Source of the DNA: RZYX01 sp036654375 | Lineage (GTDB): Bacteria; Bacillota; Clostridia; Oscillospirales; Acutalibacteraceae | Reading direction: 5' to 3' | NCBI GenBank assembly: GCA_036654375.1 | Contig: JAVVSD010000003.1 | Location: forward strand, 1-64,000 | Length of the DNA stretch: 64,000 nt | In this document: piece by piece, positions 41,976-51,333 of the stretch | Position numbering within the stretch: the first letter of the stretch is position 1 | Layout: each line of letters begins with the position of its first letter | Program-made: the position numbers and the translations under genes | Notes under the pieces: model-generated | What the model was told of the DNA's origin: nothing | Databases searched by the model: none | The model's input: the letters and a program-made list of their open reading frames with translations, nothing else

Positions 41976-43277
41976 TCACCATCCTTCTGATATTCTCGCT
42001 GAATTTACCAACTGCATTACAGATAAGAAATCTGTTGTGGACTGGTCATTCTCTTCATTTGCTGTTTGCTGTTTGTTTCCCTGATTATTATTTTGATTTT
42101 GGTCGTTTTGCTGGTTTTCATTTAAATAATCGTGTGCCTGTGGATTTGGGGAAGCTTCTACAAACTGCATTTGCTGCTGTGCCGACTGTGACTGAAGGAT
42201 TGCTTTGATTTCACCTGCGTTTGCTGCAAGCACGCTTTGTGTCTTTGCATTTGATGCGGCTATTTCAACAATCAGCATTCCGTCTTCCACTGCCATTTTG
42301 ACTGAAACCTTGCCAAGGTCTGCTGGATAAAGGTTAAAGCTGAACTCAGATGTTTTGGTGTTGAACTTTGTTCCAATCTGGCTCAAGACCTGATTTACAA
42401 CTTCCTTTTGCTCGGTAGTCTGGGGCTTTTCAACCGCTTTTACTTCCTGTGCAAAATCGGGTTGCTGTGTTTTAACCGATGTATCCGCCACTTTGTCAAC
42501 TGGGATTTGTGACTCCTTTGCGGTGTCAGCATTAACTTTTGCTTTTTCGCTTTCAGGATTTGCACCAGCGTTTGTTTCGATTTCTGACACCTGCTGTCCC
42601 TTTTGCACACTCTGCGTCTGCTCCTGCTCAACGCTTGGAGCTTGCTGATTTTGTGTGTCCTCATTGGCTTGAACAACTTTTGTGTCCTGCACATTTTCAC
42701 GAGTTGGCTGGCTTTTTACCTGTTCATCAAGCTGATTTGCAAATTCAGTCTTTTGCTTTGAACTGTTTGGCTGCTCAGGTGTTTTAGTGGTATTCATGGA
42801 CAATTCGCCTTGAGAATCATTTGCGACAATTTGAGTTTGCCCCTTGGAATTTGGGTCGCCACTCTGTGCCAGTGCCTGCTCTGCACCCTGTGACTGGTCA
42901 CCTGCCTGCATCTGCTTTACATTTACTGAAACTCCTGTTATTACGGATTGCTCAACATTCTGAGCTTGTGTCTGCTGTGTAATCACTGGGTTTTCTTGTG
43001 CTGTGCTTGCAGTTTGAGTCATTAACGGTACAAGGGCTGCCAAGATGTTCACTTCGGAATTTTGCACAACTGAAACCGTCTGCTCTGCAACTTCGGCTTT
43101 GTTTTCTGCTGTTAACTCATCGGTCTTCTCGTCAAATTGAGATTTTGCCTTCTCTTTGTGCTGAATTACCTGCGACATCATTTCAGAAAAATCTTGCTCT
43201 TTGTCTGCCTTTGGCGTTGAGCTTTTTTGTTTGATATCAATCGGCTTTGGTTTCACCTGTGCTGTCTGAATTACCAT
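41976..43277 (-). CDS. fliK: Hook-length control protein FliK
   Basis: FliK (433 aa) measures hook length and signals FlhB to switch substrate. About residues 70-300 are low-complexity Gln/Glu/Lys/Thr-rich and likely extended, as expected for the ruler. The conserved C-terminal domain is near 320-390: FSFNLYPADLGKVSVKMAVE, then LAANAGEIKAILQSQ. The last 40 residues are Gln/Asn-rich. AGGAGGTGAG precedes ATG 43277. It lies between fliJ and flgD in the usual order. Confidence 0.9.
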   Translation of the reverse strand: MVIQTAQVKPKPIDIKQKSSTPKADKEQDFSEMMSQVIQHKEKAKSQFDEKTDELTAENKAEVAEQTVSVVQNSEVNILAALVPLMTQTASTAQENPVITQQTQAQNVEQSVITGVSVNVKQMQAGDQSQGAEQALAQSGDPNSKGQTQIVANDSQGELSMNTTKTPEQPNSSKQKTEFANQLDEQVKSQPTRENVQDTKVVQANEDTQNQQAPSVEQEQTQSVQKGQQVSEIETNAGANPESEKAKVNADTAKESQIPVDKVADTSVKTQQPDFAQEVKAVEKPQTTEQKEVVNQVLSQIGTKFNTKTSEFSFNLYPADLGKVSVKMAVEDGMLIVEIAASNAKTQSVLAANAGEIKAILQSQSAQQQMQFVEASPNPQAHDYLNENQQNDQNQNNNQGNKQQTANEENDQSTTDFLSVMQLVNSARISEGW

Positions 43278-43316
43278 ACTCTCTCACCTCCTTATTCAAT
43301 TTTTATATCTAACGCA

Positions 43317-43760
43317 CTATTGCTGTGCGGCAGATTTTTGGTTTACATACTCTTCAATATCACGCTCCTGTGATTTTTTAAGTGATTTATCATATTCGTC
43401 TTTTTGCTTCTCTTCAAGCTTTTCAAGACCAGAGATTTCGCTTTTAAGAACAACTAATTCCTGTTGCTTTTCATTAATCACTTGCTTTACTCGCTCTTTT
43501 TCCTTTGCCAATTCTTTTTCGCGTCGCATAAGTGAGTTAAAGTATACCTTATAAGTCATTACTTTCTGCGGGCTTGTGCCACTTTCAAGTTCTGTTCTCA
43601 TCTGCTTGTCATACTCGTGAAATTCAAGCTTAATATCTTCTTCTTCCTGCTCGATTTCCTTGACTTTGACCTTAAGCTGAAGGATTTCATTCTTTTTTAC
43701 ATCAAGCATCTGTTGCTTTACACTAAGAACTTTTTCAAGTGAAAACACAAATTTTTTCAT
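43317..43760 (-). CDS. fliJ: Flagellar export protein FliJ
   Basis: FliJ (147 aa) is a coiled-coil that sits in the FliI hexamer and helps link it to FlhA. The protein is nearly all charged heptad-like helix (MKKFVFSLEKVLSVKQQMLD, then long Glu/Lys-rich stretches). Sequence is poorly conserved in the family; the call rests on shape, size and place directly after fliI. A weak AAAGAGTGAAAG precedes ATG 43760. Confidence 0.88.
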   Translation of the reverse strand: MKKFVFSLEKVLSVKQQMLDVKKNEILQLKVKVKEIEQEEEDIKLEFHEYDKQMRTELESGTSPQKVMTYKVYFNSLMRREKELAKEKERVKQVINEKQQELVVLKSEISGLEKLEEKQKDEYDKSLKKSQERDIEEYVNQKSAAQQ

Positions 43761-43774
43761 AAGCTTTCACTCTT

Positions 43775-45079
43775 TCATATTGCTTTCATCATATTGAGTG
43801 TATCCTCAAGTGTGAAGTTTGCCCCAACGACTTGGGTTAAGAAGCTGTTAACAGCATCAATTTTATTAATTGCCTCGTCAAGCTTAAGGTTCATTCCAGG
43901 CTTGTACGCACCAATAGAAATCAAATCTGCGTTTTGGTTGTATATTGAAATAATATCCCTTATTCTTGTTGCACATTGCTTTTGTTCTGGAGAAGCGATA
44001 TCACTCATTAGCCTTGAAATGCTTGCACTGACATCAATTGCCGGAAAATGGCTCTTGTTTGCAAGGTCCCTTGTAAGGACAATATGTCCATCAATAATGC
44101 CACGAACCGTATCTGAAATAGGCTCGTTTGTATCGTCACCCTCAACAAGGACTGTGTATATTCCTGTAATTGAACCCTCTTTGAAATTACCGCTGCGTTC
44201 CAAAAGCTTGGGAAGCTCCGAGTAAATTGATGGTGTGTATCCTCTTGCTATTGGTGGCTCACCGATTGCAAGTCCAACTTCACGCTGTGCCATTGCAAAT
44301 CTTGTCAATGAATCCATCATAAGCAGGACATCCATTCCACAATCCTTGAAATATTCGGCAATTGCGGTTGCAACTGCTGCACACTTTACTCTGAACATTG
44401 CTGGCTGGTCTGATGTTGCAACAACTAAAACCGAGCGTTTTAGCCCCTCTTCTCCAAGGTCTTTTTGAATAAACTCTGTAACTTCACGACCTCTTTCACC
44501 AACAAGTGCGATAACATTGACATCAGACTTGACATTTCTTGCAATCATTCCAAGAAGTGTGCTTTTTCCAACACCACTTCCTGCAAAGATACCCATTCTT
44601 TGTCCCTTTCCAATGGTTAACATTCCGTCAATTGCCTTTATACCATATGTCATTGGCTCTGTTATTCGCTCTCTGTCCATCGGATTGACACAGGTTCCGT
44701 CAACATTATAATAGTTTGTTGGTTCAAAATCGTCCATGCCGTCCATTGGATTTCCTGTTGCATCCACCGTACGACCAATGAGAAAATCCCCAACAGGCAC
44801 ACGAAGCTGACATCCTGTAGACTGAACAAAGCTTCCAGGGCTAACGCCCTTTATATCTCCATAAGCCATGAGCAGTACATTTTCTTCTTTAAAGCCCACG
44901 ACCTCAGACATTATTGTGCTTTCGCTTTCGTCTGCACTGTAAATAGTGCAGATATCGCCAACCTTTGCGTTGATTCCTGTTACCTCTATCATTATTCCTG
45001 CAATGTTTTTAACTTTTCCAAGGCTACTCAAAGGAGAAAACTGAGAAAGGATTTGTTTTGCATCGCTGATTTTCAACAT
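43775..45079 (-). CDS. fliI: Flagellar export ATPase FliI
   Basis: FliI (434 aa) is the hexameric F1-type ATPase of the export apparatus. The P-loop is in MGIFAGSGVGKSTLLGMIAR (near residue 163), and Walker B in VLLMMDSLTRFAMAQREVGL (near 245). The family signature PSIYSELPKLLERSG is also present. Size is normal. GGAGTGGAGA precedes ATG 45079. It is between fliH and fliJ. Confidence 0.96.
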   Translation of the reverse strand: MLKISDAKQILSQFSPLSSLGKVKNIAGIMIEVTGINAKVGDICTIYSADESESTIMSEVVGFKEENVLLMAYGDIKGVSPGSFVQSTGCQLRVPVGDFLIGRTVDATGNPMDGMDDFEPTNYYNVDGTCVNPMDRERITEPMTYGIKAIDGMLTIGKGQRMGIFAGSGVGKSTLLGMIARNVKSDVNVIALVGERGREVTEFIQKDLGEEGLKRSVLVVATSDQPAMFRVKCAAVATAIAEYFKDCGMDVLLMMDSLTRFAMAQREVGLAIGEPPIARGYTPSIYSELPKLLERSGNFKEGSITGIYTVLVEGDDTNEPISDTVRGIIDGHIVLTRDLANKSHFPAIDVSASISRLMSDIASPEQKQCATRIRDIISIYNQNADLISIGAYKPGMNLKLDEAINKIDAVNSFLTQVVGANFTLEDTLNMMKAI

Positions 45080-45158
45080 TCTCCACTCCTACAAATTATT
45101 GCATTACATCATAATTATAAATTTAAGACTACCCTTGTTTTAACTGCCTTGTTTGCAA

Positions 45159-45941
45159 TCACCTTTTTAGAACTGCCTTTATTTTGCTAAGCTGAGTGTT
45201 TACGCTCGCATCAATAACTCCATCTGATATTTCGATGACACAATCCGAGTCACCAAGCTCCTTGCTTTGGCAAAGCTTTACACCACTTGAAACTGTGCTG
45301 ATTTTTTTTGAAAATCCTGCCTTTTCAAGTGCCTCGTAGACATTAGTTGAAATATTAACCTTTATCCATTCCTTGCTCTGATTTTCTTCAACAATGCGTT
45401 CAACAAGCGGCTGAATTGTTTTTTTATCCAGCTCAACAGAAGTCTGAATAACAAGCTCAGCAATCTGTATTGCAAGGTCAGAGAGATTTTGTTCCTCTCT
45501 TTCCAAAAGGGCTGATTTTGAATTTTCCAACGCTTCAATAGTTAAGGTTAATTGGTCAAACAGTACTTTGCCTTCCTGCATTGACTTGTCAAGGCCTTCT
45601 TCATACCCACGCTGAAAACCATCTTTATATCCAATATCCATCCCCTCAGACTTGCCTTGGGAAAGACCTTTGGCATAGGCTTCATCGTGACTTTGTTTTT
45701 TAACCTGTGCACATTCAATGTTCATTCTCTCTGTAGCTTCTTTAATATGTTTCATGCTGTATGAATTTGCTGCATCAACAATTTTTTTAGCCTTTTCAAA
45801 AGCAGAGCTGAGAACTACCGAATCACTTGCATTTACCTTTCCATCCTTCATCGGCATTGAAACTGAACTTTCGTTACAGTCACAATTGCTGGTGCGGGGC
45901 TGTACATTACTGTACTGAGATGGTTTAATCACATTAGGCAA
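45159..45941 (-). CDS. fliH: Flagellar assembly protein FliH
   Basis: FliH (260 aa) regulates FliI and connects it to the C-ring. Residues about 55-165 form a charged helix with Gly-containing repeats (YAKGLSQGKSEGMDIGYKDG), typical of FliH. The C-terminal FliH/VATPase-E-type domain follows (LAIQIAELVIQTSVELDKKT). The start is unclear: TTG 45941 overlaps the fliG stop by 8 bp behind GAGG; GTG 45932 is an alternative. Confidence 0.9.
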   Translation of the reverse strand: MPNVIKPSQYSNVQPRTSNCDCNESSVSMPMKDGKVNASDSVVLSSAFEKAKKIVDAANSYSMKHIKEATERMNIECAQVKKQSHDEAYAKGLSQGKSEGMDIGYKDGFQRGYEEGLDKSMQEGKVLFDQLTLTIEALENSKSALLEREEQNLSDLAIQIAELVIQTSVELDKKTIQPLVERIVEENQSKEWIKVNISTNVYEALEKAGFSKKISTVSSGVKLCQSKELGDSDCVIEISDGVIDASVNTQLSKIKAVLKR

Positions 45942-46938
45942 TTACCTCATCCTTTCCGCCCTTCATAATTATCAATTCTCCCTCTTCCTCCAGTCGACGA
46001 ATAATAGCAACGATACGCTGCTGTGACTCTTCAACATCTCTAAGACGAACATTATGCGTAAATTCGAGATCGCTCTTGATTGTTTCTGCCTGGCGTTGGG
46101 ACATATTTTTGAATATGAGATTTGAAACTTCCTGATTTGATCCCTTGATGGCAAGAACAAGGTCCTTGCTGTCAACATCACGAAGAAATCTCTGGATAGA
46201 CATATCATCAAGAATTGTGATATCTTCGAATACAAACATTCTTTTGCGGATTTCGTCTGAAAGACCTTCGTCTTTCTTTGAAAGCTCATCGAAAATATAT
46301 TTTTCGTTTGAACGGTCCATATGGTTCATAACATCTGCTATGTAGTTAACTCCTCCGATTTCTGTGAAATCGACAGAAACTATTGATGAAAACTTGATTT
46401 CGAGATTCTTTTCAACAAGCTTTATAACTTCTGGTGATGCACTTTCCATCTTGGCTATTCGTTCAACAACTTCAATCTGCTTTTCCTTTGGAAGCTCGGA
46501 AATGATTGTTGACGCCTGATCTGCCGTTGCATATGACAGGATAAGTGCGATGGTTTGCGGATGCTCATTTTGGATGATTGCCATAAGGTTTTTATAGTCT
46601 GCCTTGCGTATAAACTCAAATGATTTCATTCTAAGCGAGTTTGTTACTCTTTCAAGAAGAGTCGTTGCCTGCTGTGCTCCAAATGCTTTTTCAAGAACAT
46701 TTTTTGCATATTCTATTCCGCCCTCGGCTATAACCTTTTGTGTAAGGCACATCTGATAGAAGTTGTTAAGAACTTGTTCTGTTTCATCGTTTGTAATTTT
46801 TTTTAGTCCCGAAATTTCTATCGTGAGCTGTTCGATTTCATCTTCACTGAGGTATTTGTAAACATTTGATGCTGTTTCTGCCCCAAGAGAAATTATAACT
46901 GCCGCAGCTCTCTGCTGCATCGTAAGCGAATCAACCAC
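45934..46938 (-). CDS. fliG: Flagellar motor switch protein FliG
   Basis: FliG (334 aa) forms the rotor ring that contacts MotA. The EHPQ signature of the middle domain is NEHPQTIALILSYA (near residue 123). The C-terminal torque helix region includes DDMSIQRFLRDVDSKDLVLA, then MSQRQAETIKSDLE. I chose GTG 46938, 9 bp after AAGGGAG; ATG 46947 abuts that site directly. The gene overlaps the fliF end by 8 bp. Confidence 0.95.
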   Translation of the reverse strand: MVDSLTMQQRAAAVIISLGAETASNVYKYLSEDEIEQLTIEISGLKKITNDETEQVLNNFYQMCLTQKVIAEGGIEYAKNVLEKAFGAQQATTLLERVTNSLRMKSFEFIRKADYKNLMAIIQNEHPQTIALILSYATADQASTIISELPKEKQIEVVERIAKMESASPEVIKLVEKNLEIKFSSIVSVDFTEIGGVNYIADVMNHMDRSNEKYIFDELSKKDEGLSDEIRKRMFVFEDITILDDMSIQRFLRDVDSKDLVLAIKGSNQEVSNLIFKNMSQRQAETIKSDLEFTHNVRLRDVEESQQRIVAIIRRLEEEGELIIMKGGKDEVIA

Positions 46939-48523
46939 GATGGTCATCTCCCTTCAGCAATGACCTGACAAGCTGGGCCGTAATTTCCGGATTCTTATCG
47001 GTGAAGTCCTGGATTTCTCGTTTCATTGCCTGCCCCTTTGCCTGCTGTATCTCATGGATTTCAAGGAACTGGGCCGAATCCATCTCCATTGTATTTGTGT
47101 TTTCCGCCTCTGGGTTGCCCTTTTCACCCTGCCACTCATATCCGCCTTTTTTCTTCTTCTTTTTCTTAAGTGCAAGAGCAAGAACAACAATAAGGACTAC
47201 TATAACTGCTGCGGCTATAAGCACATACATAAGCCATGGCTTTTCATCGAATATGTTTGTCGATATTGTGGGCTTGTCTTCTTTGCTTTTTTCACCTTTT
47301 GTGAATATATCTGTATAAATAACAACTTTTTCAGGGTCAACCGCTGCAGCATTTGCAATAAGCTTTGAAAGCTCTGCACGCTTTGTTTCAGGCACAGCTT
47401 CTGTGTTGAGAACCACTGAAATAGTGAGGTCTTGAAGCTGACCGCTGTCTTTTTGAATTTGCTCCTTAACTGAGCTTACAAGATACTCATAGGAGGCTTC
47501 GTCTTTAATATACAATTTGTTCCCGTCTGCTGTGACTCCGGGATATGTTAATGTTTCATCTGTGTTTGAGTCTGTTCCTGGGGTTCCGCCAACTGTGCCG
47601 CCACCCGTCTGCTCGTTTGAAGTCTGCTCCGAGCTTACAACGCCCTTATTATCTTCTGATGGTTTATAAGTTACAACTTCCTGTATTTTCTTATCAACAT
47701 CTATAACGCTCTTAACGGCAATTTTAACATTGTCACCACCGAAAAGCGGGTCCAGAACTTTTCTTATATTTTTTGAAATATCAGTTTCAAACTGGCTTTC
47801 AACAATAAACTTAAATTGCGACATATCAAGGCTTGTCGCACCACCACCATTTGCAGAAAGCTCGTTTCCTGTTCCAGTGTCAACAATAACTACATCGTTT
47901 TCCTTAAGAGTTGGAACACTGTTCGCGACGAGTCTTTTAATTCCGCTGACCTGTGTTGCGGTGAGTTCTTTGCCACTTGAAGTCATTGTTACCGTGACTC
48001 CTGCCGAAGCACCTTCCTTTACACTGCTTGACAGAACATATCCATCAGTGTCTGGGAGGGTTATGGTTACTGTGGCATCTTTTATTCCATCTATTTGCTC
48101 AATAACTGCGGCGAGTTTTTGGTCTAACTGATATTTTTCAATTATTTTTCGCTCTTCCGCAGTTGTCATCATATCAACATTTTCAATAAAGAAATCATAG
48201 TTTGGCGATGTCCTTGGATGTCCCGCATTTGAAAGGTCCATTCTAAGGGATTCTTCCTGCTCTGCGGGAACTTTGATTGTGCCGTTTTCCTCCTTGAAAT
48301 CGACCTTTCTTTCAGAAAGCTCGCTTGAAACTTCCATAGCTTCATCTTTATCAAGGCTGGGATATAAAACGACATATTCCGTCCTGTTCATCAACGCAAC
48401 AATAACAAATGAAACAACCAAAACACCTGCAATTGCAGACAGAAGAATGGTTCTTCCTTTTTTTGATTGTTTCGTCCAAAACGATTTTATTGAATCTATT
48501 ATTTTTTTCAGTTGTTCATTCAT
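46931..48523 (-). CDS. fliF: MS-ring protein FliF
   Basis: FliF (530 aa) builds the MS ring around the export gate. Membrane segments lie near residues 25-45 and 432-452 (LMYVLIAAAVIVVLIVVLAL). The periplasmic-side ring-building regions contain YVVLYPSLDKDEAMEVSSEL and the RBM3 region. A Thr/Gly-rich linker (SNEQTGGGTVGGTPGTDSN) lies near 305. The C-terminal FliG-binding segment is ITAQLVRSLLKGDD. Size is typical. The GCGGGG ribosome site precedes ATG 48523. Confidence 0.95.
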   Translation of the reverse strand: MNEQLKKIIDSIKSFWTKQSKKGRTILLSAIAGVLVVSFVIVALMNRTEYVVLYPSLDKDEAMEVSSELSERKVDFKEENGTIKVPAEQEESLRMDLSNAGHPRTSPNYDFFIENVDMMTTAEERKIIEKYQLDQKLAAVIEQIDGIKDATVTITLPDTDGYVLSSSVKEGASAGVTVTMTSSGKELTATQVSGIKRLVANSVPTLKENDVVIVDTGTGNELSANGGGATSLDMSQFKFIVESQFETDISKNIRKVLDPLFGGDNVKIAVKSVIDVDKKIQEVVTYKPSEDNKGVVSSEQTSNEQTGGGTVGGTPGTDSNTDETLTYPGVTADGNKLYIKDEASYEYLVSSVKEQIQKDSGQLQDLTISVVLNTEAVPETKRAELSKLIANAAAVDPEKVVIYTDIFTKGEKSKEDKPTISTNIFDEKPWLMYVLIAAAVIVVLIVVLALALKKKKKKKGGYEWQGEKGNPEAENTNTMEMDSAQFLEIHEIQQAKGQAMKREIQDFTDKNPEITAQLVRSLLKGDDHRG

Positions 48524-48563
48524 TAGTAAACCCCGCTTAAATAAGGTTCAATATAATAGCTTG

Positions 48564-48878
48564 TCAAACGCCCATCCTCATTATCTCATTGTAAGATTCC
48601 AGGGCTTTGTTTCTTAACTGTACAAATAGCTCAACAGATAAGCTCGCTTTGGTTGATGCAATGGTAATGTCATGCAAATTATCCGTTTGACCCGTTGCAA
48701 GCCTGTATGCTTCAAACTCAAGTGCTTTGTCTGTTTCTTTAACATCGTTTATGGCATCCTTGAAAATTGACTGAAATGAAAGCCCGCCGTTGTCTGTTTT
48801 CTCTGTGCCTAAAACGCTTTGTCCAACTTTTCCAATTTGCTCAAGCGAGTTGATTTGATTAATAGGTGTTATGCTCAT
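48564..48878 (-). CDS. fliE: Hook-basal body complex protein FliE
   Basis: FliE (104 aa) links the MS ring to the rod. The C-terminal half has the family signature: ATGQTDNLHDITIASTKASL, then SVELFVQLRNKALESYNEIM. The start at ATG 48878 has AAAGGA 10 bp upstream; the longer frame starts at a TTG. It sits between flgC and fliF in standard order. Confidence 0.94.
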   Translation of the reverse strand: MSITPINQINSLEQIGKVGQSVLGTEKTDNGGLSFQSIFKDAINDVKETDKALEFEAYRLATGQTDNLHDITIASTKASLSVELFVQLRNKALESYNEIMRMGV

Positions 48879-48913
48879 CAAAATCAAATCCTTTCTTTAA
48901 ATATGTGTGTCCT

Positions 48914-49354
48914 TTATCTTCCAATTTCGAGTGCTTTTGCCGCCATGTTTTTAATCGAGTTAAGCGCATTTACATTCATGTCATACGCTCTTGTTGCCGA
49001 CATCATGTCAAGTGTTTCCTGTGTTGAATCAACATTTGGCATTGCAACATAGCCGTTTTTGTCTGCATCAGGGTGTGCTGGGTTGTACACATATTTGAAA
49101 TCGCTTGGGTCTTCAATTATTTTTGTAACCTTAACTCCTGCATTTCTCTGGTTTCCGTTAAGTCTGTTTTTTAAAATATTGCTGAAAGAATTATTCTCTA
49201 CTGCTTCATAAACAACAGTCTTTCGGCGATACGGCCCACCGTCTGCTGTTCGTGTTGTGCTGCTGTTTGCTATGTTTTCTGAAATAATATCCATTCTCAG
49301 CCTTGTTGCTGTAAGACCTGAGCCTGCAATGTTCAGTGAATTTAAAAAAGCCAC
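48914..49354 (-). CDS. flgC: Flagellar rod protein FlgC
   Basis: FlgC (146 aa) is a proximal rod protein. The axial N-terminus is FLNSLNIAGSGLTATRLRMD, then IISENIANSSTTRTADGGPY. The C-terminal axial motif is TLDMMSATRAYDMNVNALNS. The start is GTG 49354, 7 bp after GGAGG; an in-frame ATG at 49372 lies upstream of that site. Confidence 0.95.
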   Translation of the reverse strand: MAFLNSLNIAGSGLTATRLRMDIISENIANSSTTRTADGGPYRRKTVVYEAVENNSFSNILKNRLNGNQRNAGVKVTKIIEDPSDFKYVYNPAHPDADKNGYVAMPNVDSTQETLDMMSATRAYDMNVNALNSIKNMAAKALEIGR

Positions 49355-49397
49355 GATAAAGCCTCCAATCATAATTACGCTTTGTTAAGCCTTGATA

Positions 49398-49787
49398 TTA
49401 TAAACGCTGTCCCTCACTTATTGCACATCTCAACCGTGAAAAATGGTCACTCAATATCCTTTGAGAGTACATGTACTGATAACTTGTTCGAACCATGTCT
49501 ATGTTTTCCTGCTCGATATCAACTGAGTTGCCATCAAGTCGCATAGATTTGGTTTCGTCGACCTCAAGCTTGACGCTTGAATTATCAATCCTTGAGATTT
49601 TGTCACTCTTCTGGGTGTTTTTTGCCTCAAGTGCAGATTTCAAGTTGTCCTCAAATGTGACATATTTTCTTTTGTAGCCTGGTGTTTCAAAGTTTGCAAT
49701 GTTTTCAGATATAACTTCCTGTCTTCTCCAAAGTCCGTCAAGGCTCTTTCCCATTGCTGAAACCAGTGTGCTGTTAAATAAGTCCAT
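49398..49787 (-). CDS. flgB: Flagellar rod protein FlgB
   Basis: FlgB (129 aa) is a proximal rod protein. It begins MDLFNSTLVSAMGKSLDGLW and contains QEVISENIANFETPGYKRK and a C-terminal NIDMVRTSYQYMYSQRILSD. The ATG at 49787 follows GGAGGTG. An in-frame ATG at 49841 would add 18 residues before the family start. It is the first gene of the 27-gene flagellar operon. Confidence 0.95.
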   Translation of the reverse strand: MDLFNSTLVSAMGKSLDGLWRRQEVISENIANFETPGYKRKYVTFEDNLKSALEAKNTQKSDKISRIDNSSVKLEVDETKSMRLDGNSVDIEQENIDMVRTSYQYMYSQRILSDHFSRLRCAISEGQRL

Positions 49788-49890
49788 ATTTACACCTCCG
49801 TCAATAGTGGTGACATAGATGCAGGCATCATCCTGACGCAATTACAACTCAATGTCTTCACGCGTTTGCGAACTACTAAAATAAATATTA

Positions 49891-49906
49891 GTATGCATTA
49901 ACATAC
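49891..49906. promoter_or_regulatory. Palindrome at the flgB operon transcription start
   Basis: GTATG-CATTAA-CATAC spans the expected +1 to +16 region of the flgB promoter. It could be an operator or a start-site hairpin. Confidence 0.45.
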
Positions 49907-49912
49907 AAATAC

Positions 49913-49941
49913 ATTATACAGTTTGGTTAAATCCATGTCAA
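49913..49941 (-). promoter_or_regulatory. Consensus sigma-A promoter of the flagellar operon
   Basis: The minus strand carries TTGACA (49936-49941) and TATAAT (49913-49918) with a 17-bp spacer, exact consensus in all three features. Start is expected near 49906, about 120 nt before flgB. Confidence 0.92.
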
Positions 49942-50445
49942 GAAAAACAGACAAAGTGTGGCAATAAAATACCCTTTTTTGTTACACTTTTTACAATAAT
50001 TTGAAATATTGTGTTGAAATAGGATTTAATATGCACTAATTTTTTGATTAATTTAAAAAATTTATAAAAACTATTGCTATATTTTTCTTATAAAGAAAAT
50101 GTCGGTTTTTCCTTTATTTATGCGATTTCAATTATAGGCATTCTTTTTTTACTCACATCTTGTTAATCAATATATAGTGTTAGTTGAATTATTGTGGCGA
50201 ATAAAATTTTGGTAATTTCAGCAATAATTTTTAAGCATTTATTCCTGTGTCATAGAACAAAATTTAATTATTTGTTTGTATTATATATGATATAGTGAGT
50301 TGCTAAAAATTTTTGCCTCTGCATTTAAACTAACATTTTATGATTTTGCAGCTAAGTTTATATTTCTATTTTAATTTTTTGTTATATTCGTCGGTGTTTG
50401 CAAATAATAAGTTAGCATTTCCGAGGGCATTTTTCGACATTTTTC
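49942..50445. other. AT-rich intergenic region
   Basis: About 500 bp between the divergent flgB and mltG promoters. I see no gene, no RNA with a recognisable core and no c-di-GMP riboswitch signature. Runs of T and A dominate. Confidence 0.6.
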
Positions 50446-50474
50446 TTGATATAATAAACAAAGTTGTGTACAAT
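50446..50474 (+). promoter_or_regulatory. Sigma-A type promoter of the mltG-like gene
   Basis: TTGATA and TACAAT boxes are separated by 17 bp, ending 33 bp before the TTG start codon at 50508. Confidence 0.6.
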
Positions 50475-50507
50475 TAGAATATTATACTTTCTCATGGATG
50501 TGATTTA

Positions 50508-51311
50508 TTGAAAAGATTAATATCAAGCCTACTAATTCTAACTCTTTGTTTTTCTTTTTTTGGTTGTGTCGGCAAAAATGAAAAGCCACAGCCAACACAA
50601 AAGCCAAGTGTTAAAATAACCTTTCCTGAAGGATACAATGTTTTGCAGGTTGCACAGCTTTTAGAGAAAAATAAAGTCTGTTCTGCCAACGAGTTTTTAG
50701 AGCTTACGAAAAAAGCTCCAGCAAATTTTCCGCTGGTTGCAGAACTTAAAAATCCTCAAAACCGCATATTTCTTCTGGAGGGATACATTTTTCCTGACAC
50801 ATATGATTTTTATGTTGGCGAAGGAGCCCAAAATGCGCTTTTAAGATTTCTTAAAAATGCCAGCTCTAAAATAACTAAAGAAGACTTAAGCAGAGCAACA
50901 GAACTTGGTTATACTATGGATGAAATCATTACCCTTGCTTCAATCATTCAAAGTGAAGCTGGCAACCCTGCCGAGATGAAAAAGGTTTCGTCTGTTTTTC
51001 ACAACAGGCTTAACTCCTCGTATAAAAAGCTTGAAAGCGATGTTACCATTCTTTATATTAAAGACAAGCTTTCATCTGTAATCACTGACCAAGCACAAAG
51101 GGACGCATACTATAAGCTTTACAGCACATATGAACTTGCAGGTCTTCCTGCCGGTGCTGTTTGCAACCCTGGAAGGGCTGCAATTACTGCTGCACTTTAT
51201 CCAGACCAAACCGAATATTTCTTCTTTGTTACAGATAAAAACAGCGGCTCATATTACTATGCAAAGACCTTTGCGGAACATAAAAAGAACTGTCAGCTTG
51301 CTGGCTGGTGA
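50508..51311 (+). CDS. mltG: MltG-like endolytic transglycosylase, lipoprotein form
   Basis: This 267-aa protein carries the MltG/YceG domain that cuts nascent glycan strands at the membrane. A lipoprotein signal (ILTLCFSFFGC, Cys near residue 20) replaces the usual membrane helix. The LysM-like part contains FPEGYNVLQVAQLLEKNKV. The catalytic domain shows EGYIFPDTYDFY, then TLASIIQSEAG (catalytic Glu near 149), VFHNRLN, LESDVTI and YELAGLPAGAVCNPG. The start is TTG 50508 behind GGATGTG. It is followed at 22 bp by exonuclease III. Confidence 0.9.
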   Translation: MKRLISSLLILTLCFSFFGCVGKNEKPQPTQKPSVKITFPEGYNVLQVAQLLEKNKVCSANEFLELTKKAPANFPLVAELKNPQNRIFLLEGYIFPDTYDFYVGEGAQNALLRFLKNASSKITKEDLSRATELGYTMDEIITLASIIQSEAGNPAEMKKVSSVFHNRLNSSYKKLESDVTILYIKDKLSSVITDQAQRDAYYKLYSTYELAGLPAGAVCNPGRAAITAALYPDQTEYFFFVTDKNSGSYYYAKTFAEHKKNCQLAGW

Positions 51312-51333
51312 GCCGTAAATCGAGGAGTTGTCT

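Noticed and set aside
49942..50445. Possible c-di-GMP riboswitch upstream of flgB
   Set aside because: I looked for the conserved GEMM core near the flagellar operon and saw none. The leader is short and AT-rich.
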